Source: Oscarella lobularis (lineage: Eukaryota > Porifera > Homoscleromorpha > Homosclerophorida > Oscarellidae). From it: DNA of 64,000 bases. The notes below the pieces were generated by a model, which worked only from the letters and a program-made list of their open reading frames with translations, was not told the origin of the DNA and made no database searches. The translations under genes were made by a program, and so were the position numbers. Position 1 is the stretch's first letter; each line of letters starts with the position of its first letter. Location: positions 5,011,733-5,075,732 of the forward strand of contig NC_089175.1 of the NCBI RefSeq assembly GCF_947507565.1. The letters are read 5' to 3'. Below, one piece after another: positions 11,501 through 24,044 of the stretch.

Positions 11501-13376
11501 CCACCGGCCGTTAAGCCTACAGCTATGCGAAACGAATCCGTATTGATCCCACTTTCCGAATCCAGAATTGTGTTCGGATCCCAGTGAATGGCTATGCTGC
11601 CAGTACCGGACTGATAGTCAATGTCGAGATACTGGTTTGCTTGTGGTTGCTTGCCGTCATAGACGGCACCAATCGTCGGTTTGGTATCGTCAACGAGAAT
11701 TTCGTCTGAATTCTTGAAGCTCTCGGTTCCTCTCACATTTCTCGTCGTCGCTTTGATCATGTACGTGCCGCCGTTCGTCAGGGTGAACTGACTGGTGACG
11801 GTAACGTCGTGAACGACGTCACTGGCAATGCTGATCTGGCCGGTCGATGAATAGACGACGGCGTCGCCGTTTGCCGTGTCGACTAGTTGCCAATCGATTG
11901 TAACTTTGTCGCATGGCACTTTGAAACCTTGAAACCTCACTTTGATCTCTTGCCTATCCGTCAACATCAGGTACGGATTTCCGTCTGTGCCTTGAACGGG
12001 CGCGAGGAGTTGAGACGGCGTCAGGGTGGAGAAAACCGACACGAGAGCGTTCGTAATGTCGACTCCCGTCGTCGGCTTCTTCGTGTTTAGAACATCGGTG
12101 CACGAACCACTGCCGTCGCAGTAGCGACACGTCGCCTTGTCGCCGCTGCAAAACAAGTCCGGATAGTCGCAATCATCTTGGTTAGAGTAGCATTGTTCAC
12201 TCGAATCGTGGTAGACCGGAAGACAGTTCGAACGGTCGCATTTCGTGCTTTGCACGCAGGGATTCGTAGACACTGTATGAACGGCGCACTCGCTGCTAAA
12301 ATCGGTTCCACTGCACGTTCCTTGATTGCACGTGTCGTCTCGCGTGCACGCAATTCCATCATTACAGGGTTGCGTCGCATAGTTCGTCCACGCCGTCGGC
12401 GTTGCTCGTATGTTGCAATACTGACACTGATTGTCGGGATTGACGGCGTTATTGTCGTAGCAGACGTCGACGCCGTTCCTGGATATAGAGCATCCGCACG
12501 TTCCACCCGAAGTGATGCAACCGGTGACTTTACATGTAGAAGTGCCCTGGCACGTCTGACAATCAAGGTTGCAGTTCAGAAGCGTGCCTTGGCATATACC
12601 AGTGCTCGTGCACTTGTCGTTGTAGGTGCAGTCGTCTTCATCGTTGCAATCGTCATTTGTGAGCGCTGTCCACTGGATACTAGTGCTTGACGACTTGCAC
12701 GCCTATGAGAAAACGTGCTCGCAAAAAAGAACCAAACAAACGCAAATCATTCAATTTACCTGGCATTGCTCGTCAGGATTGACCTCATCGTTGGTATAGC
12801 ACATGTCGTCGATGACGCAGTGACCGCTATTGATGGTGCAGCCATTTCCGGCGCACGATTCGCACGACTTGCAAGTGAACGCCGTACCGACGCAGTTGCC
12901 GACTTTGCACTGATCGTCTTTTGTGCAGAGATCGTTGTCGTTGCAGGATTCTCCGTCAGGCCTATCGCTGAAAAAATTTGAATTTCCGTTGCAGACCTAA
13001 AGCTCAGCCGTTATTAGTTATTCCTCAGCGTTTTGCCTGTCCGCCTAACCTGACAAGAATCGTCGCCAGAACCCCTCTTCCATTGGCCTTTAGGTATGCA
13101 GATCCTGCAGTCAATGTAGCAACTACAAAAGAGCAGCACGTTAGGAGAATGACGTCACGCGCAACAAGCTTAATTTAGGAAAGCGATATTTCGAACACTA
13201 TTTTCATCGACAGTTGAAAAACGAACAGAAAGCGTTTACCCATTATAAATATCATAGCATTCTCTCTGAGCCGTGATCCTATCAATTAGATGGATCGTCG
13301 AACAATCTGACGAGACTTCCGAAACCAGTCGCAGAATGAGAAGCACGTCAAGAAAAAGACGGTGTCGTCTCTTCAT
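5542..13376 (-). CDS. Giant secreted cysteine-rich / Fn3-like repeat protein, gene 1
   Basis: Exons complement(5542..12702, 12760..12996, 13050..13122, 13240..13376) give 7,608 nt, 2,535 aa. Exon 1 encodes a signal peptide (MKRRHRLFLDVLLILRLVSE). Exons 2-3 and the start of exon 4 encode cysteine-rich modules of the form C-N/D-D-x-x-x-C-T-x-x-D-x-C-x-x-G-x-C-x-GT, each ending CY...N...CQ. From about residue 340 onward there are about 20 Fn3-like modules of roughly 100 aa, recognised by recurring boundaries such as SDGVLVDVTPP and cores such as FxDxESGIxxYxWAIGT. The final exon is 7,161 bp with no intron. The protein ends CVAFNDS with no membrane anchor, so it is probably secreted. This gene has one cysteine exon fewer than genes 2 and 4; exon 3 is a hybrid of their exons 3 and 4. 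Related repeats occur in sponge and other invertebrate surface proteins. Function unknown. Confidence 0.85.
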
Positions 13377-13935
13377 TTCTTTCCGACGTGGTCACAGTCT
13401 GAGTTACATACAAAAAGTGGGTGCCTGAGGGCGGGATCATATAACAAAGGATCTACGTTGTGTCACCTCCTGTGATGGCGTCTTCTTGTCTACTATCCAA
13501 GAGGAAGGTAACCAGACCCTTTTCCCACTTTCCGAGATCAGAGACAAGGGGCCGTCTACGCGAAGCTACTCGTAAGGCCGGAGCGGAGCGAGTCGGTGAA
13601 AGTAGAAATCCGGCAACGTACGCTACCAGTCAATGACATGCAAGCACTGACCGCAGTGAAGACGACTCGACTACTACGGACGTAGTGAGAGTACAGCTTG
13701 AACTGAGTGCAGAGTGCCGGACGTTGTATCGCGCGAGTCGAATTGAGTGAGTAGTCGAACACGTCGGCGCAACGCAGTGCACGCTACGTTAATTAACCGT
13801 GTACTTCGCGTGACCCACACACTCCGTTGTACAAGCTGTAGATGTGGGAGTTCTCCCAAGTGAAGGATGTAATCCTCTACACTGAAGCCGGAAGCACCAC
13901 GTAGATACAAGCAGCTCACACAATTCTCTTGCCTT
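13377..13935. repeat. Duplicated 5' flank of the giant genes, copy 1
   Basis: Upstream sequence of gene 1, closely related to the flanks at 22911-23555, 29653-30300 and 39691-40330. It presumably contains promoter and 5' UTR. Open frames here on either strand are not conserved in frame among the four copies and are not called as coding. Confidence 0.55.
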
Positions 13936-14150
13936 GTACAGTGTATCTCTGTATCTCCGTTGCACGATTTGCACGACTTGCAGGAGACGTTTGACTAAGC
14001 ATAGGCATCCTTTGCACATTGCATTTCTACGACAGTTGTTATACAAGAGCCTCGTGAACTGGATTTTGCACTTGCCTGACAGGCGTCATTTCCCGAAACC
14101 CCTTTTCGGTCCGAGTTCGAATAACACGTGGAGCTGATAAGACAGTGTCA
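13936..14150 (-). pseudogene. Relic of giant-gene cysteine exons 3 and 4
   Basis: The minus strand retains the 3' end of an exon-3 type cysteine module, its GC-type splice donor (CAG before GCAAGT, at about 14080), the short intron, and the first part of an exon 4. Exon 4 collapses after a few codons, and nothing recognisable is left of exons 1, 2 or 5. It most closely resembles the corresponding region of gene 5 (42180-42300). It is an isolated fragment left by rearrangement between genes 1 and 2. Confidence 0.6.
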
Positions 14151-14525
14151 GAGATATTTGCGTCCATACAATGATTAGCCCCGGATGTATGCCAGGTCAT
14201 TGTGTTTTGCACGGTTCTATTAAAAAGACTCTGATCAAATTTTACAGTACCACCAGCTACACCAATCCCATTCATTATCTGCCACGTTTGTCCAAAGTTG
14301 TAGCAGCAAGGATAAAACAGCTGACAACCAGTGATTTATCAATGCTATTTAAAATATTGTTAGAATTTCAAGAGCATAAATATTAGCTACAGCGGAATCA
14401 GGACATTAAAGGCTTCACTAGAAAATGCAGCCGAGATATTGCCCTTGCAGCCTTTCGAAATACAGAGCAAGAGCCTGAGCCTTGTTAGAGTCTCAACAAA
14501 GATCAAAAGATTATTGTATAGGGGT
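14151..14525. other. Intergenic, nothing recognised
   Basis: AT-richer sequence without homology to other parts of the window that I could see, and no supported coding frame. Confidence 0.35.
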
Positions 14526-14779
14526 TGCCAAAATTGAAACTTCTTTGTACACATACATGTGAATGTACATACATGTACATGTGTAGATTGGTGTCTGTCT
14601 CGTGTTTCTATATAGCAAGCTGCATGTATTCTATTCGAGACATCTAATAACAACGAATTGTGAAAAAGGACTGTTTTTGTTCTAAACACTGTGCCAGCAA
14701 GTGTCATTCTCTAGAGACTGTGTGATAAAGATATGCCGTTTGTGCTATTTTTGTGCGATCTTTCAAAACGCAGCATGCC
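14526..14779. repeat. Duplicated NDUFA2 3' flank, copy 2
   Basis: Begins with the last bases of NDUFA2 (GCCAAAATTGAAAC) and runs to the stop codon of gene 2. It matches 5300-5541 closely. The remaining NDUFA2 coding region is absent here. Confidence 0.7.
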
Positions 14780-17700
14780 TTAATTATCGTTGAAAGCCAC
14801 ACAGCCCTGAGGAAGCCCGTCCTCACGCTTGTACATGACAAGGCCGTCTGAAATAGCGTCAGTCGTTCCATTTGCCCCATTACGTGCGCGAACAGTAACG
14901 AACAAACGTTGATTGGATGCAGTAGAGTTGCTCGAATAACTCGCCGTCTCGCTAAGTCCAACAGAAGTGAATGGCAGGACGTCCTCTGCACCTTGGCTCG
15001 TACCGATAGCCCACTCATACTCCGCAATACCCGACTCGACGTCGTAGAAATCGCGCCACGTTGCCGTTATTGGCTCGTCAGTGTACTGACAGTCAGAGTC
15101 GAACTGTTCGCCGTCAATGACCGTTCCTTTGACAGGACGAGTCACGTCTACGAGAACGCCGTCCGACGAAGACGAAGAAACCAACCCAGCGCCGTTGACT
15201 CCATAGACCGTGCAGAAATAGGTACTGCCGTGTTTGAGTACGAGAGCTGAAAAGTGCCACTCTGCTGAATCGGCGGCTTCCGTTTTGCTGCGCACATCGC
15301 AGACCCCTTGCGACGATCCGACGCACACTTGATACTTCGCGATCCCGCTTTCAGCGTCGCTGAAATCCGCCCAGCTGCAGTCGAGAAACGATGCATCTTT
15401 CTGGTAGGTCAGATCGACTTTTCCCTTTCCGTCGTAGATTTGACCGGAAACCGGTAACGTCGTGTCGACGAGAACGCCATCCGAGGACTCGCTGCTCTGA
15501 TATCCGGCCGAATTGTAGCATAGAACAGTCGAGTAATACGTCAGTCCAGGAGTGAGAACGCAATGTCCGCATGTAGCGCTTGTTTTCTGACTTCCCACCG
15601 ATTGAGGAGACAAAACCTGACTGCCGCCAGGCTCAGTTCCGACGAACCAAAAGCAATCGACGACAGAAGTTTCGTTATCTACGAATTTGCCCCACGAAGC
15701 GGAATAGCCGACGAGGGAAAGTTGATAATCGACGTCCGTTGCACCAGGACCGTCAATCACCCCGGAACTGACAGGAGGAGTCACGTCGTAGAAGAACCAA
15801 TTGGAATGCTTGCGAGAGCGCAAATTCACGCGATTAGTCGCTTGAACTGTGACTCGGTATTCCATCTGACTTGTCAAATTGAACGTTGCGGAATAGGACG
15901 AAGCCGTTCCAACGTCTTTCTCGTGAAGATTCTCTTCGTTTCGGCTGGAGAGATACCACCAGTAGGATGTGACACCGCTTTCGTCGTCTCTAAAATTATC
16001 CCAGTCGGATTCGGCGTAAGTCATACCGTTCTCCAACCGAGTGAGACTAAAGGAAACGCGTCCGCCTGACGGAGGAGTTGCGTCCACGACGAACCCGTTC
16101 GACCCCGCTACAGAGAAGAGTCCACTGTTCGATATGCACTTTACAGACGTAAAATACGCGGCTTTATGAAACCACGCTATCGTTACGCTGCCAAATGAAT
16201 TACTTACAGTGCCAGTTCCATTTGACTCGGTTTCGGCTGTCCAGACAACAAGGGAAGATACGCTGTCGAATAAAGAGATGTTGCATGTCTTTACAGCGCT
16301 TTCTGGATCCGTAAATCCGCTCCACGTCGCCTCCAAAGTGTCGTTGATCGCAAAGAAGTCGACGTCGTCATTCAACCCGTCGAGAACTTTGCCAATAGTT
16401 GGCGGAGTGAAATCAATAATAACAGAAGGTGATTGAACATCGAAGAACGTCGAAAAGTCGTCGAATGAAACTTGCAAATTAACGTAGTAGGCAACTCCTT
16501 GCAGCAAAGCGCAATCCGAACAGACGGCGTCGAACTGACTACCGACACTGGTGTACGGAAGAATCTGAGCTCCTCCAGCTATCGTCCCTATGCTGTAACG
16601 GTATTCATAGCCAAGATCGATAGACCTATTGTTCATATCGTTTCGCCACGCCCAGGAGACTTTGATTGCAGACTTGCTGTACTGGATACTTACGTCGCAG
16701 CAATCAGCGGGACTCAATTCAGCAGAAGGTGGGTCAAGGGAAAAGGTGTCGGCCACAGTGTCCGATTCCAGGCCAATGATGGTCACTGCTTTCGCAGTAA
16801 CAGCCACTGTAGTTCCGTACAGAGACAGGTCCGAGTAAAACGTATATATTGATCTGGCTGGCTGTAGGATGACGGACCGAGAAGCCGAGTTGCCAACCCT
16901 GAGGGTTACATCGAGGCGATTAATCGGAGATTCGGGATCGTAAAATCCGTTCCAAGTAAGAGTCATAGACGAGTCGTCGTAGCCCGCTAAGGACACTTGT
17001 CCGGCGTGAGGTGGAGTAGCATCAGTGACAGCTGATGGCGACGTCGACGTCAAATTCGAATTGCTCGTGCAGGTGACATAAACAGTCAATAAACTGTCAT
17101 TCTGGCAGCACAACGAGGTGTTCAATTGCAGAGTTTGTTTGTCATAGTTGGTAAGCGGGACACGCTTCGACCAGCCGGCCGAATTATGAGCAATTGCGAG
17201 GCAAGACGAAATGCCAGTATCTGGATCCGACGTTCCGGACCAGTCGATCGTCAAAACTTCATTGGACGCCCATGTCAAACTGGTTACTGTGCCCGAGTCA
17301 GGTGCTGTCAAATCGACAACGAAACCGTCTGAAGACGCGGTGCTCTTTAACCCAGCTCCGTTTGTGCCTTCAACGGTCACAAAATATTGCACCCCGGGAA
17401 TGAAATGGCACGACGAACAGAAAGCGGTTCTGTTCTCCGCAACCGCAGTCGCAACGAGAAGTTGGCATCCTTCAGGGTTCGTTCCAATCAGCCACCTGTA
17501 CGAGACAACGCCGCTTTCTTCGTCGACGAATTCTGACCAATGCGACCAGAAGCCGACGTCGCTGTACCAGAAGTCAACATCATCGCCGTTCATTCCGTCA
17601 TAAACTCTACCAGCCAAAGGAGGCGACGTGTCAATAAGCAATCCGATCGAACTGCTTACAGACGACAATCCTGCAAAGTTTACCGCTCTAACTGATACGA

Positions 17701-20700
17701 AGTACGTTTCATTATCTTTCAACCTAAGTCCCACGGCTGACGCTAAGGTGTTTAGCTTTACGTCGGTGAAATTCAAGACGTCTTGCTGCAAAGCTCGCCC
17801 GCTGCTTATCGACCAAGAATACCCTTCAATAGAATTTTCATTGTCAGTAAAAGTGGTCCAGGTGGCGTTGATGGTGTCAACGGAAATCTGGAACGCACGA
17901 GTACGAACTTCGCCTGGTATGGGAGGCGTCAAATCAATAGTCATTCCGTCGGACGAAGCAGCAGCTGATAGTCCTTTGGTATTATTGCAGCGAACGAGAC
18001 CGTAGTACTTAAAACCGTGCTGCAGGGAAAGTGACGAAAATTGGTGACTAGTTTCCTCCAGCAGAACGGGAGTGAAATTGTGAATGTCTGCACTGCCGCC
18101 GTCTGTGCTTCCAATACCAACAGAACATTGGTCTAACTCGCTGTGAATCTCTACAAACGGATCCCAATTGATGGAAAACGAATCTCCAAAAGACTGATAG
18201 TCAATGTCAACGATGCCATCTCCGTCACGAACTGTGCCTGTAACGGGCGGACTATTGTCGTACAAAACGCCGTCTGAACAACTTTTTGAAGAGAGGCCTG
18301 CCCGATTTCGTGCAACGACCGATGCGTAGTAGCTCAGTCCCGAAGCAAACTCGACGTCGTAAGTCGAGGCCGACGAATTGCCGCCGACGTTGACGTACGC
18401 CTGCGTTTGAGTGCCGCAATGCTCGGTACCGATAGCCCATTTATAATACCATATGTCGCTTTCAACGTCAATAAAGTCTTCCCACGACGCAACTATTCCC
18501 GTAGGAATCGAGGGCCATGTAAGTCTGATAGAAACGGAGGCCGGTGAAGGGGCCGTAACGTCGACCACAACTCCGCTAGACACGCTAACGACTTGCAGAC
18601 CGGCGTTATTGTAGCCGATGACTGAAACAAAGTACTTTCCTCCATTTACAAGGCGTAACTGAGCCTCGAAAGAAACATTGCTGCCGACGGATGTAAAATT
18701 TAGAATATCAGTGAGGCTTGGACTGGTACCGATAGCCCATTCAAAAGACTTGACGCTACTCTCCAAGTCTTTGAATCCATACCAGTGAGCGGCAATCTGC
18801 TCGTCGTTCGCTTGATACGTCATTCCCGGCTGAACCGTGCCGTGAATCACGACACCGTTTGCCGGCGGAGTCACATCGATGAGAACGCCGTCAGAATGCA
18901 TGCAAGTCGTCACTCGTGCACCGTTGGTCGCGCAAACCTTTGCGTAGTACACTCGATTCTGTCCGAGAGAGAGATTCTCAAAAGAGTAAGACATCGACGT
19001 CGTGCTAATGTCCGTCAACGGCACGACATCCTCTCCATTAGGAACTGCGCCTAAAGCGATTTCCAGGCGACTGATATAAGATTCAGAATCTGTAACAAGA
19101 GGCCAAGTAAAGGAGAACGTCGTATTGGACGACTGATAGTCGATGTCCGTCGAAGGATTCACGCCGTCGCGAACGATCACCTTCGCGGGAGGCGTCGCGT
19201 CGATGAGCACGCCGTTCGTCGAGTTGGACGCTTTCAAACCGGCTCCGTTGACGGCGGCGACGGTGACGCAGTAGAGGACGTTGTGATCGAGCGACTGGTT
19301 TGATACGACTTCATCGACTAGGCCGACGTCGACGAAGCTGCTCAATATAAAGGATTTGCTGCAGTCGCGATCGTAATTCCATTCGTAGTACTCGATCCCG
19401 CTTTCGGCGTCGTAGAAAACCTCCCATCGAAATCGCAAAGCGCTAACATTTGAAGAGTACGCAATGTCTGTTGAAAGTCCGCACATATCGAGGCACAAGT
19501 CATAGACAACACCGACAATAGGATCGGTATTATCCACAGCTATTCCATCTGAGAAGATAGTGGTAGATAAACCGGCTCGACTTGTACAGCTTACAGCCGC
19601 GTAGTTTGTCACAAAGACGGTCAATTGAATATTATATGTGTTCGTAGTGCTCGTGGGAGAAATAGGTTGCCAGGGCACGACGTCGCCTAGTTGTGTATCG
19701 TCGTCACTGGCGGAGCTGAGCGACCATTTACAAGAAGCCAGTCCGCTTGCTGACGGAAACACTTGCCACTTTGATTTCACTCCGCCCTGTTCCACTTGAT
19801 AGTCTCTGTCCACGTTCTCATCGTTGAAGCTGTCTTCGTATCGTATGTCCAAGATCTCCGTTGCCGTAGGGTGATACGGATCGATGAAGACCCCATCGGA
19901 AGCAACGTCCGTGTAGAAGCCGGCTTTGTCGAAACACCGAACCACCGCATAGACCGTCGTTTCAGCCTTCAAGACTAGATTGGATACGGTCGTATTTCCA
20001 GAAAGAGGCACATTGCGGAAATCAGACAGAAGCCGTTTCGTCGGTTCGAGATATTCCTCGTAGACGGCCAATTGACAGAAATCCAAGCCGCTCTGAACAT
20101 CGCTAAAGCCAAACCACCTGGCATCGACGGAAGTATTAACGAACTGGTAGTCTGCGTCGGAGACCAAGCCGTCGAAGACGGTACCGCCAAGTGGCTCGTC
20201 GTAGTCTGCTAGGACCGAATTTGAGTCAACAGAGCTCGTTAGAAGAGCTCTGTTTTGAATAATTAGACTAAGCGTATAGAGGTACCCCGATTGAAAGTTT
20301 CCGTTGTGGAGAATTCGATCTGACGTCTGGAAAGTGACGTCTATGAGACAATCTGCCGGGTCAGAGCAAGTGTACGTTTGATAGCCGTCCGTGTTGCACG
20401 CCGAGTCATTCGGGTCATTGACGTTGGTGGCGCATGCCGTCCACGTAATTTTCAGAATTCCACTTTCCGCATCGCTGCAGCCCAGAAGGGAGGCGACAAT
20501 GCGACGACTCGGCGACGTGTAATAGTCAATTTGAGACATTTCCGACGCGCTCTTGACAATGGTAAGCATTCCTGTCACAGGAGCGGTCGTATCCACGGTG
20601 ACACCATCCGACGATTGAGTTTGAAAGAGACCCGCTTGATTGTACACCCGAAGCGTTGCAAAATATTTGGTGTTGTGCGTCAGGCTTAGGCCTGTGATTT

Positions 20701-22910
20701 CTTTACTGGCCGATTCGACGTAGTCCTTGATGTCGGTGCCACCGGCCGTCAAGCCTACAGCTATGCGAAACGAATCAGTATTGATCCCACTTTCCGAATC
20801 CTGAATTGTGCTCGGATCCCAGTGAATGGCTATGCTGCCAGTACCGGACTGATAGTCAATGTCGAGATACTGGTTTGCTTGTGGTTGCTTGCCGTCATAG
20901 ACGACACCCATCGTCGGTTTGGTATCGTCAACGAGAATTTCGTCTGAATTCTTGAAGCTCTCGGTTCCTCTCACATTTCTCGCCGTCGCTTTGATCATGT
21001 ACGTGCCGCCGTTCGTCAACGTAAACTGACCGGTGACGGTGACGTCGTGAACGACGTCACTGGCAATACTTATCTGGCCGGTCGACGAATAGACGACGGC
21101 GTCGCCGTTTGCCGTATCGACTAGTTGCCAATCGATTGTAACTTTGTCGCACGGCACTTTGAAACCTTGAAACCTCACTTTGATCTCTTGCCTATCCGTC
21201 AACATCAGGTACGGATTTCCGTCTGTGCCTTGAACGGGCGCGAGGAGTTGAGACGGCGTCAGGGCGGAGAAAACCGACACGAGAGCGTTCGTAATGTCGA
21301 CTCCCGTCGTCGGCTTCTTCGTGTTTAGAACATCGGTGCACGAACCACTGCCGTCACAGTAGCGACACGTAGCCTTGTCGCCGCTGCAAAACAAGTCCGG
21401 ATAGTCGCACTCGTCTTGGTTAGAGTAGCATTGTTCACTCGAATCGTGGTAAACCAGAAGACAGTTCGAACCGTCGCAATACGTGCTTTGCACGCAGGGA
21501 TTCGTAGACACTGTATGAACGGCGCACTCGCTGCTAAAATCGGTTCCACTGCACGTTCCTTGATTGCACGTGTCGTCTCGCGTGCACGCAATTTGATCGT
21601 CACAGGGTTGCGTCGGATAGTTCGTCCACGCCGTCGGCGTTGCTATGTTGCAATACTGACACTGATTGTCGGGATTGACGTCGTTATTATCGTAGCAGAC
21701 GTCGACGCCGTTCTTGGGTATGGAGCAGCCGCACGTTCTGCCGGACGTGATGCAACCGGCGACTTTACATGCAGAAGTGCCCTGGCACGTCTGACAGACA
21801 AGGTCGCAGTTCAGAAGCGTGCCTTGGCATATACTAGTGCTCGTGCACTTGTCGTTGTAGGTGCAGGTGTCTCCGTCGTCGCAAGCTTGATTTGTCAGCG
21901 CTGTCCACTGGATACTAGTGCTTGACGACTTGCACGCCTATGAGAAACGTGCTCGCAAAGGAAAATCAAACAAACGCAAATCAATTTACCTGGCATTGCT
22001 CGGAAGGATTGACTTGGTTGTTGGTATAGCACGTGTCGTCGATGACGCAGTGACCGCTATTGATGATGCAGCCATTTCCGTTGCACGATTCGCACGACGG
22101 CTTGCAAGTGAACGCCGTACCGACGCATTTGCCGTCTTTGCACTGATCGTCTTTCGTGCAGAGATCGTTGTCGTCGCAGGCGCCGCCAGAAACGTCTGAC
22201 CAAGCAGAGGTATCCTTTAACTCATTGCATTCCTAGGACAATACAAGAGTCATGTGAACCGGATTTTGCCTATTGATTGCACTTGCCTGGCAGCCGTCAT
22301 TTCCCGAAACCCCCTTTCTGTCCGAGTTAGCATAACACGTGGAGCTGATAAGACAGTGGCCAGAATCGAGGGTACAACTTGCACCGTTGCACGTTTGACA
22401 AGATTTGCAGAGGAGCGGAAATCCTATGCAATTTCCGGAAAAGCACGCATCACTTCTCGTGCACGGGTTTTCGTCGTCGCAGGATTGTCCGTTAGACTTT
22501 ACGCTGTAAACTCTTGAATTTCCGTTGCAGACCTAAAGCTCAGCCGTTATTAGTTATTCGTCAGCGTTTTGCCTTTCCGCCTAACCTGACAAGATTCGTG
22601 GCCAGAAGACGACTTTGTTTGGCCTAAAGTTACGCAGCTGTCGCAGTTAATGAAGCAACTACAAAGAGCAACTCAGAGCTAGGAGAGCGCGAAATTTAGG
22701 AACGCGATATTTCTAACACTATTTTTCATGGACAGTTTCAGGAAGCGTTTACCCATTAGTTGCATAGCAATTCGTCTCAGCCACGGCCCTAGCAAATTCC
22801 ACAAAAGCTGCCGAAATCGGATCGCTCGGTGTTGAACAGTCTGACGAGATTTCCGAAACCAGTCCCAGAATGAGAAGAACGTCAAGAAAAAGACGGCGTC
22901 GTCTCTTCAT
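14780..22910 (-). CDS. Giant secreted cysteine-rich / Fn3-like repeat protein, gene 2
   Basis: Exons complement(14780..21937, 21990..22232, 22287..22532, 22586..22658, 22753..22910) give 7,878 nt, 2,625 aa. Signal peptide in exon 1, then a mature start (CSTPSDPISAAFVEFARA) of the same class as gene 4. Exons 3 and 4 each encode one complete cysteine module with phase-0 boundaries, and exon 5 adds two more before about 20 Fn3-like modules. The intron after exon 3 starts with GC (CAG before GCAAGTGC), a GC-AG intron also found in genes 4 and 5. The last exon, 7,158 bp, is nearly identical to those of genes 1 and 4, with scattered substitutions. No transmembrane helix follows the last module, which ends CVAFNDN. 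Probably a secreted matrix or recognition protein; role not shown. Confidence 0.85.
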
Positions 22911-23555
22911 TTCTTTCCGACGTGGTCACAGTCTGGTCTACATACAAAAAGTGCGTGCCTGATAACAAAGGATCTAAGGCGGTTATCACCTCCAGTGATG
23001 GCGTCTTCTTGTCGACTATCCAAGTGGGAATGTCACCAGGCCCTTTTCCGAAATCAGAGAAAAGGGGGCGTCTACGCGTAGTCGAAGCGAGTCGGTGTCG
23101 CCGCGGCGGAAACGCTGTCAACGACATGCAAGCACTAACCGTAGTGAAGACGACTGGACTACTACTCAACGGAGTCAGAGTACAGCTTGAACTGCCAGGC
23201 GTTGTGTCGCACGAGTCGAAGGAGTAGTCAAACGCGTTGACGCAATGCACGCTACGTAAAGCGTGTACTCCCCCCCCCCCCCCCCCCCCCCCTCCCCCAC
23301 TCCGTTGTACAAGCTGTACACTGTAGAAGTGGGAGTTCTCCCAAGTAAAGGTTGTAATCTGACAACGACCGGATCGAACAGGATCGGAGGCGTCCTCTAC
23401 ACGAAAGCCGGCACCACGTGATACAAGCAGCTCACACAAGAAGCATCTCTTGCCTTTTAGTTGCCTTGTATCTCTCTGGTCAAGCAGGAAAAAGCAAGCC
23501 CCACAAGTGCACCTCCCACCGAGGGCTCCCACGCGAAGGAGATGACCTGATGGAT
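22911..23555. repeat. Duplicated 5' flank of the giant genes, copy 2
   Basis: Upstream region of gene 2, related to the flanks of genes 1, 3 and 4. It contains a long C tract (23270-23298) and then meets the truncated lectin copy 3 near 23556. The long minus-strand open frame through it (22882-23805) with a polyglycine run is an artefact of the C tract. Confidence 0.55.
23270..23298. repeat. Homopolymer C tract (about 23 C, T, 5 C)
   Basis: An uninterrupted run of 23 C followed by TCCCCC. The equivalent positions in the other giant-gene flanks lack it. Tract length may be unreliable, since homopolymers are prone to sequencing error; on the minus strand it could form a G-quadruplex. Confidence 0.85.
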
Positions 23556-24044
23556 CCGAGTCGCCCCACGGATTTATCTTCAAGTCAAAACCGCAGTTGG
23601 TGACACTCGCAGCCTTGGCGCTGACGCAAACATCCGTGGTGGACCCGCTGTCGATTACAGTCAAGGCAGCGATGACATCGGGTGCCGAGGGAAAGCAACC
23701 GTCGAAGCTGATGCTGAACGTCTTGGGCCAACAGGAGATACCGTCTTTGCAGTACCCAGAATACTGCTTTCCAGTCTGCCTATAAAGGAAAACGCTGACG
23801 TTCAAATCCTCTATTAGAGGTTTCCCTTACAGGTACATATTGTTGCTACTTCTTGATAAGCGTAGGGCTTGTCATAACCTTGATGCACACGTTAGAGAAT
23901 CCGAGACGTGTATTAGACTACTCTAAACTTGCTTTTATTCTGAGCTTCAAATCCTTCAAGAACGATGGTGTTCGATTGGTCTCTAGCTAAGGCGAAGCAG
24001 CAGAAGAGACTCAGACAGCAAATTAGATCAAAGAGACGGTTCAT
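23556..24044 (-). pseudogene. H-type lectin-like gene, copy 3, broken
   Basis: Corresponding exons at 23922-24044, 23831-23867 and about 23556-23779. Exon 1 keeps the signal peptide. Exon 3 has lost one base at its start (GCAGACTGG where the intact copies read GCAAACTTGG), which shifts the frame under the splice model that fits copies 1 and 2. The 3' end is also missing: after INPWGDS the sequence changes to giant-gene flank, removing the last lectin strand and its stop. A different donor within exon 2 (AAGAA before GTAGCA) could restore phase, so expression is not excluded, but the domain would remain truncated. Confidence 0.65.

Noticed and set aside
5671-12090. Many plus-strand open frames (60-180 codons) opposite the giant genes, recurring at the same relative positions in each copy
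   Set aside because: They recur only because the giant genes are duplicated; they are antisense to a strongly coding frame, are arginine- or serine-rich as expected of shadows, and have no domain or splice support.
12087-12690. Arginine-rich frames on both strands at the start of the giant exon
   Set aside because: They overlap the cysteine-rich coding frame, which is conserved in all copies; the alternatives are not.
22882-23805. 307-codon minus-strand frame with a polyglycine run
   Set aside because: It joins lectin exon 3, giant-gene flank and exon 1 through the C tract; the glycines are the tract read on the other strand.
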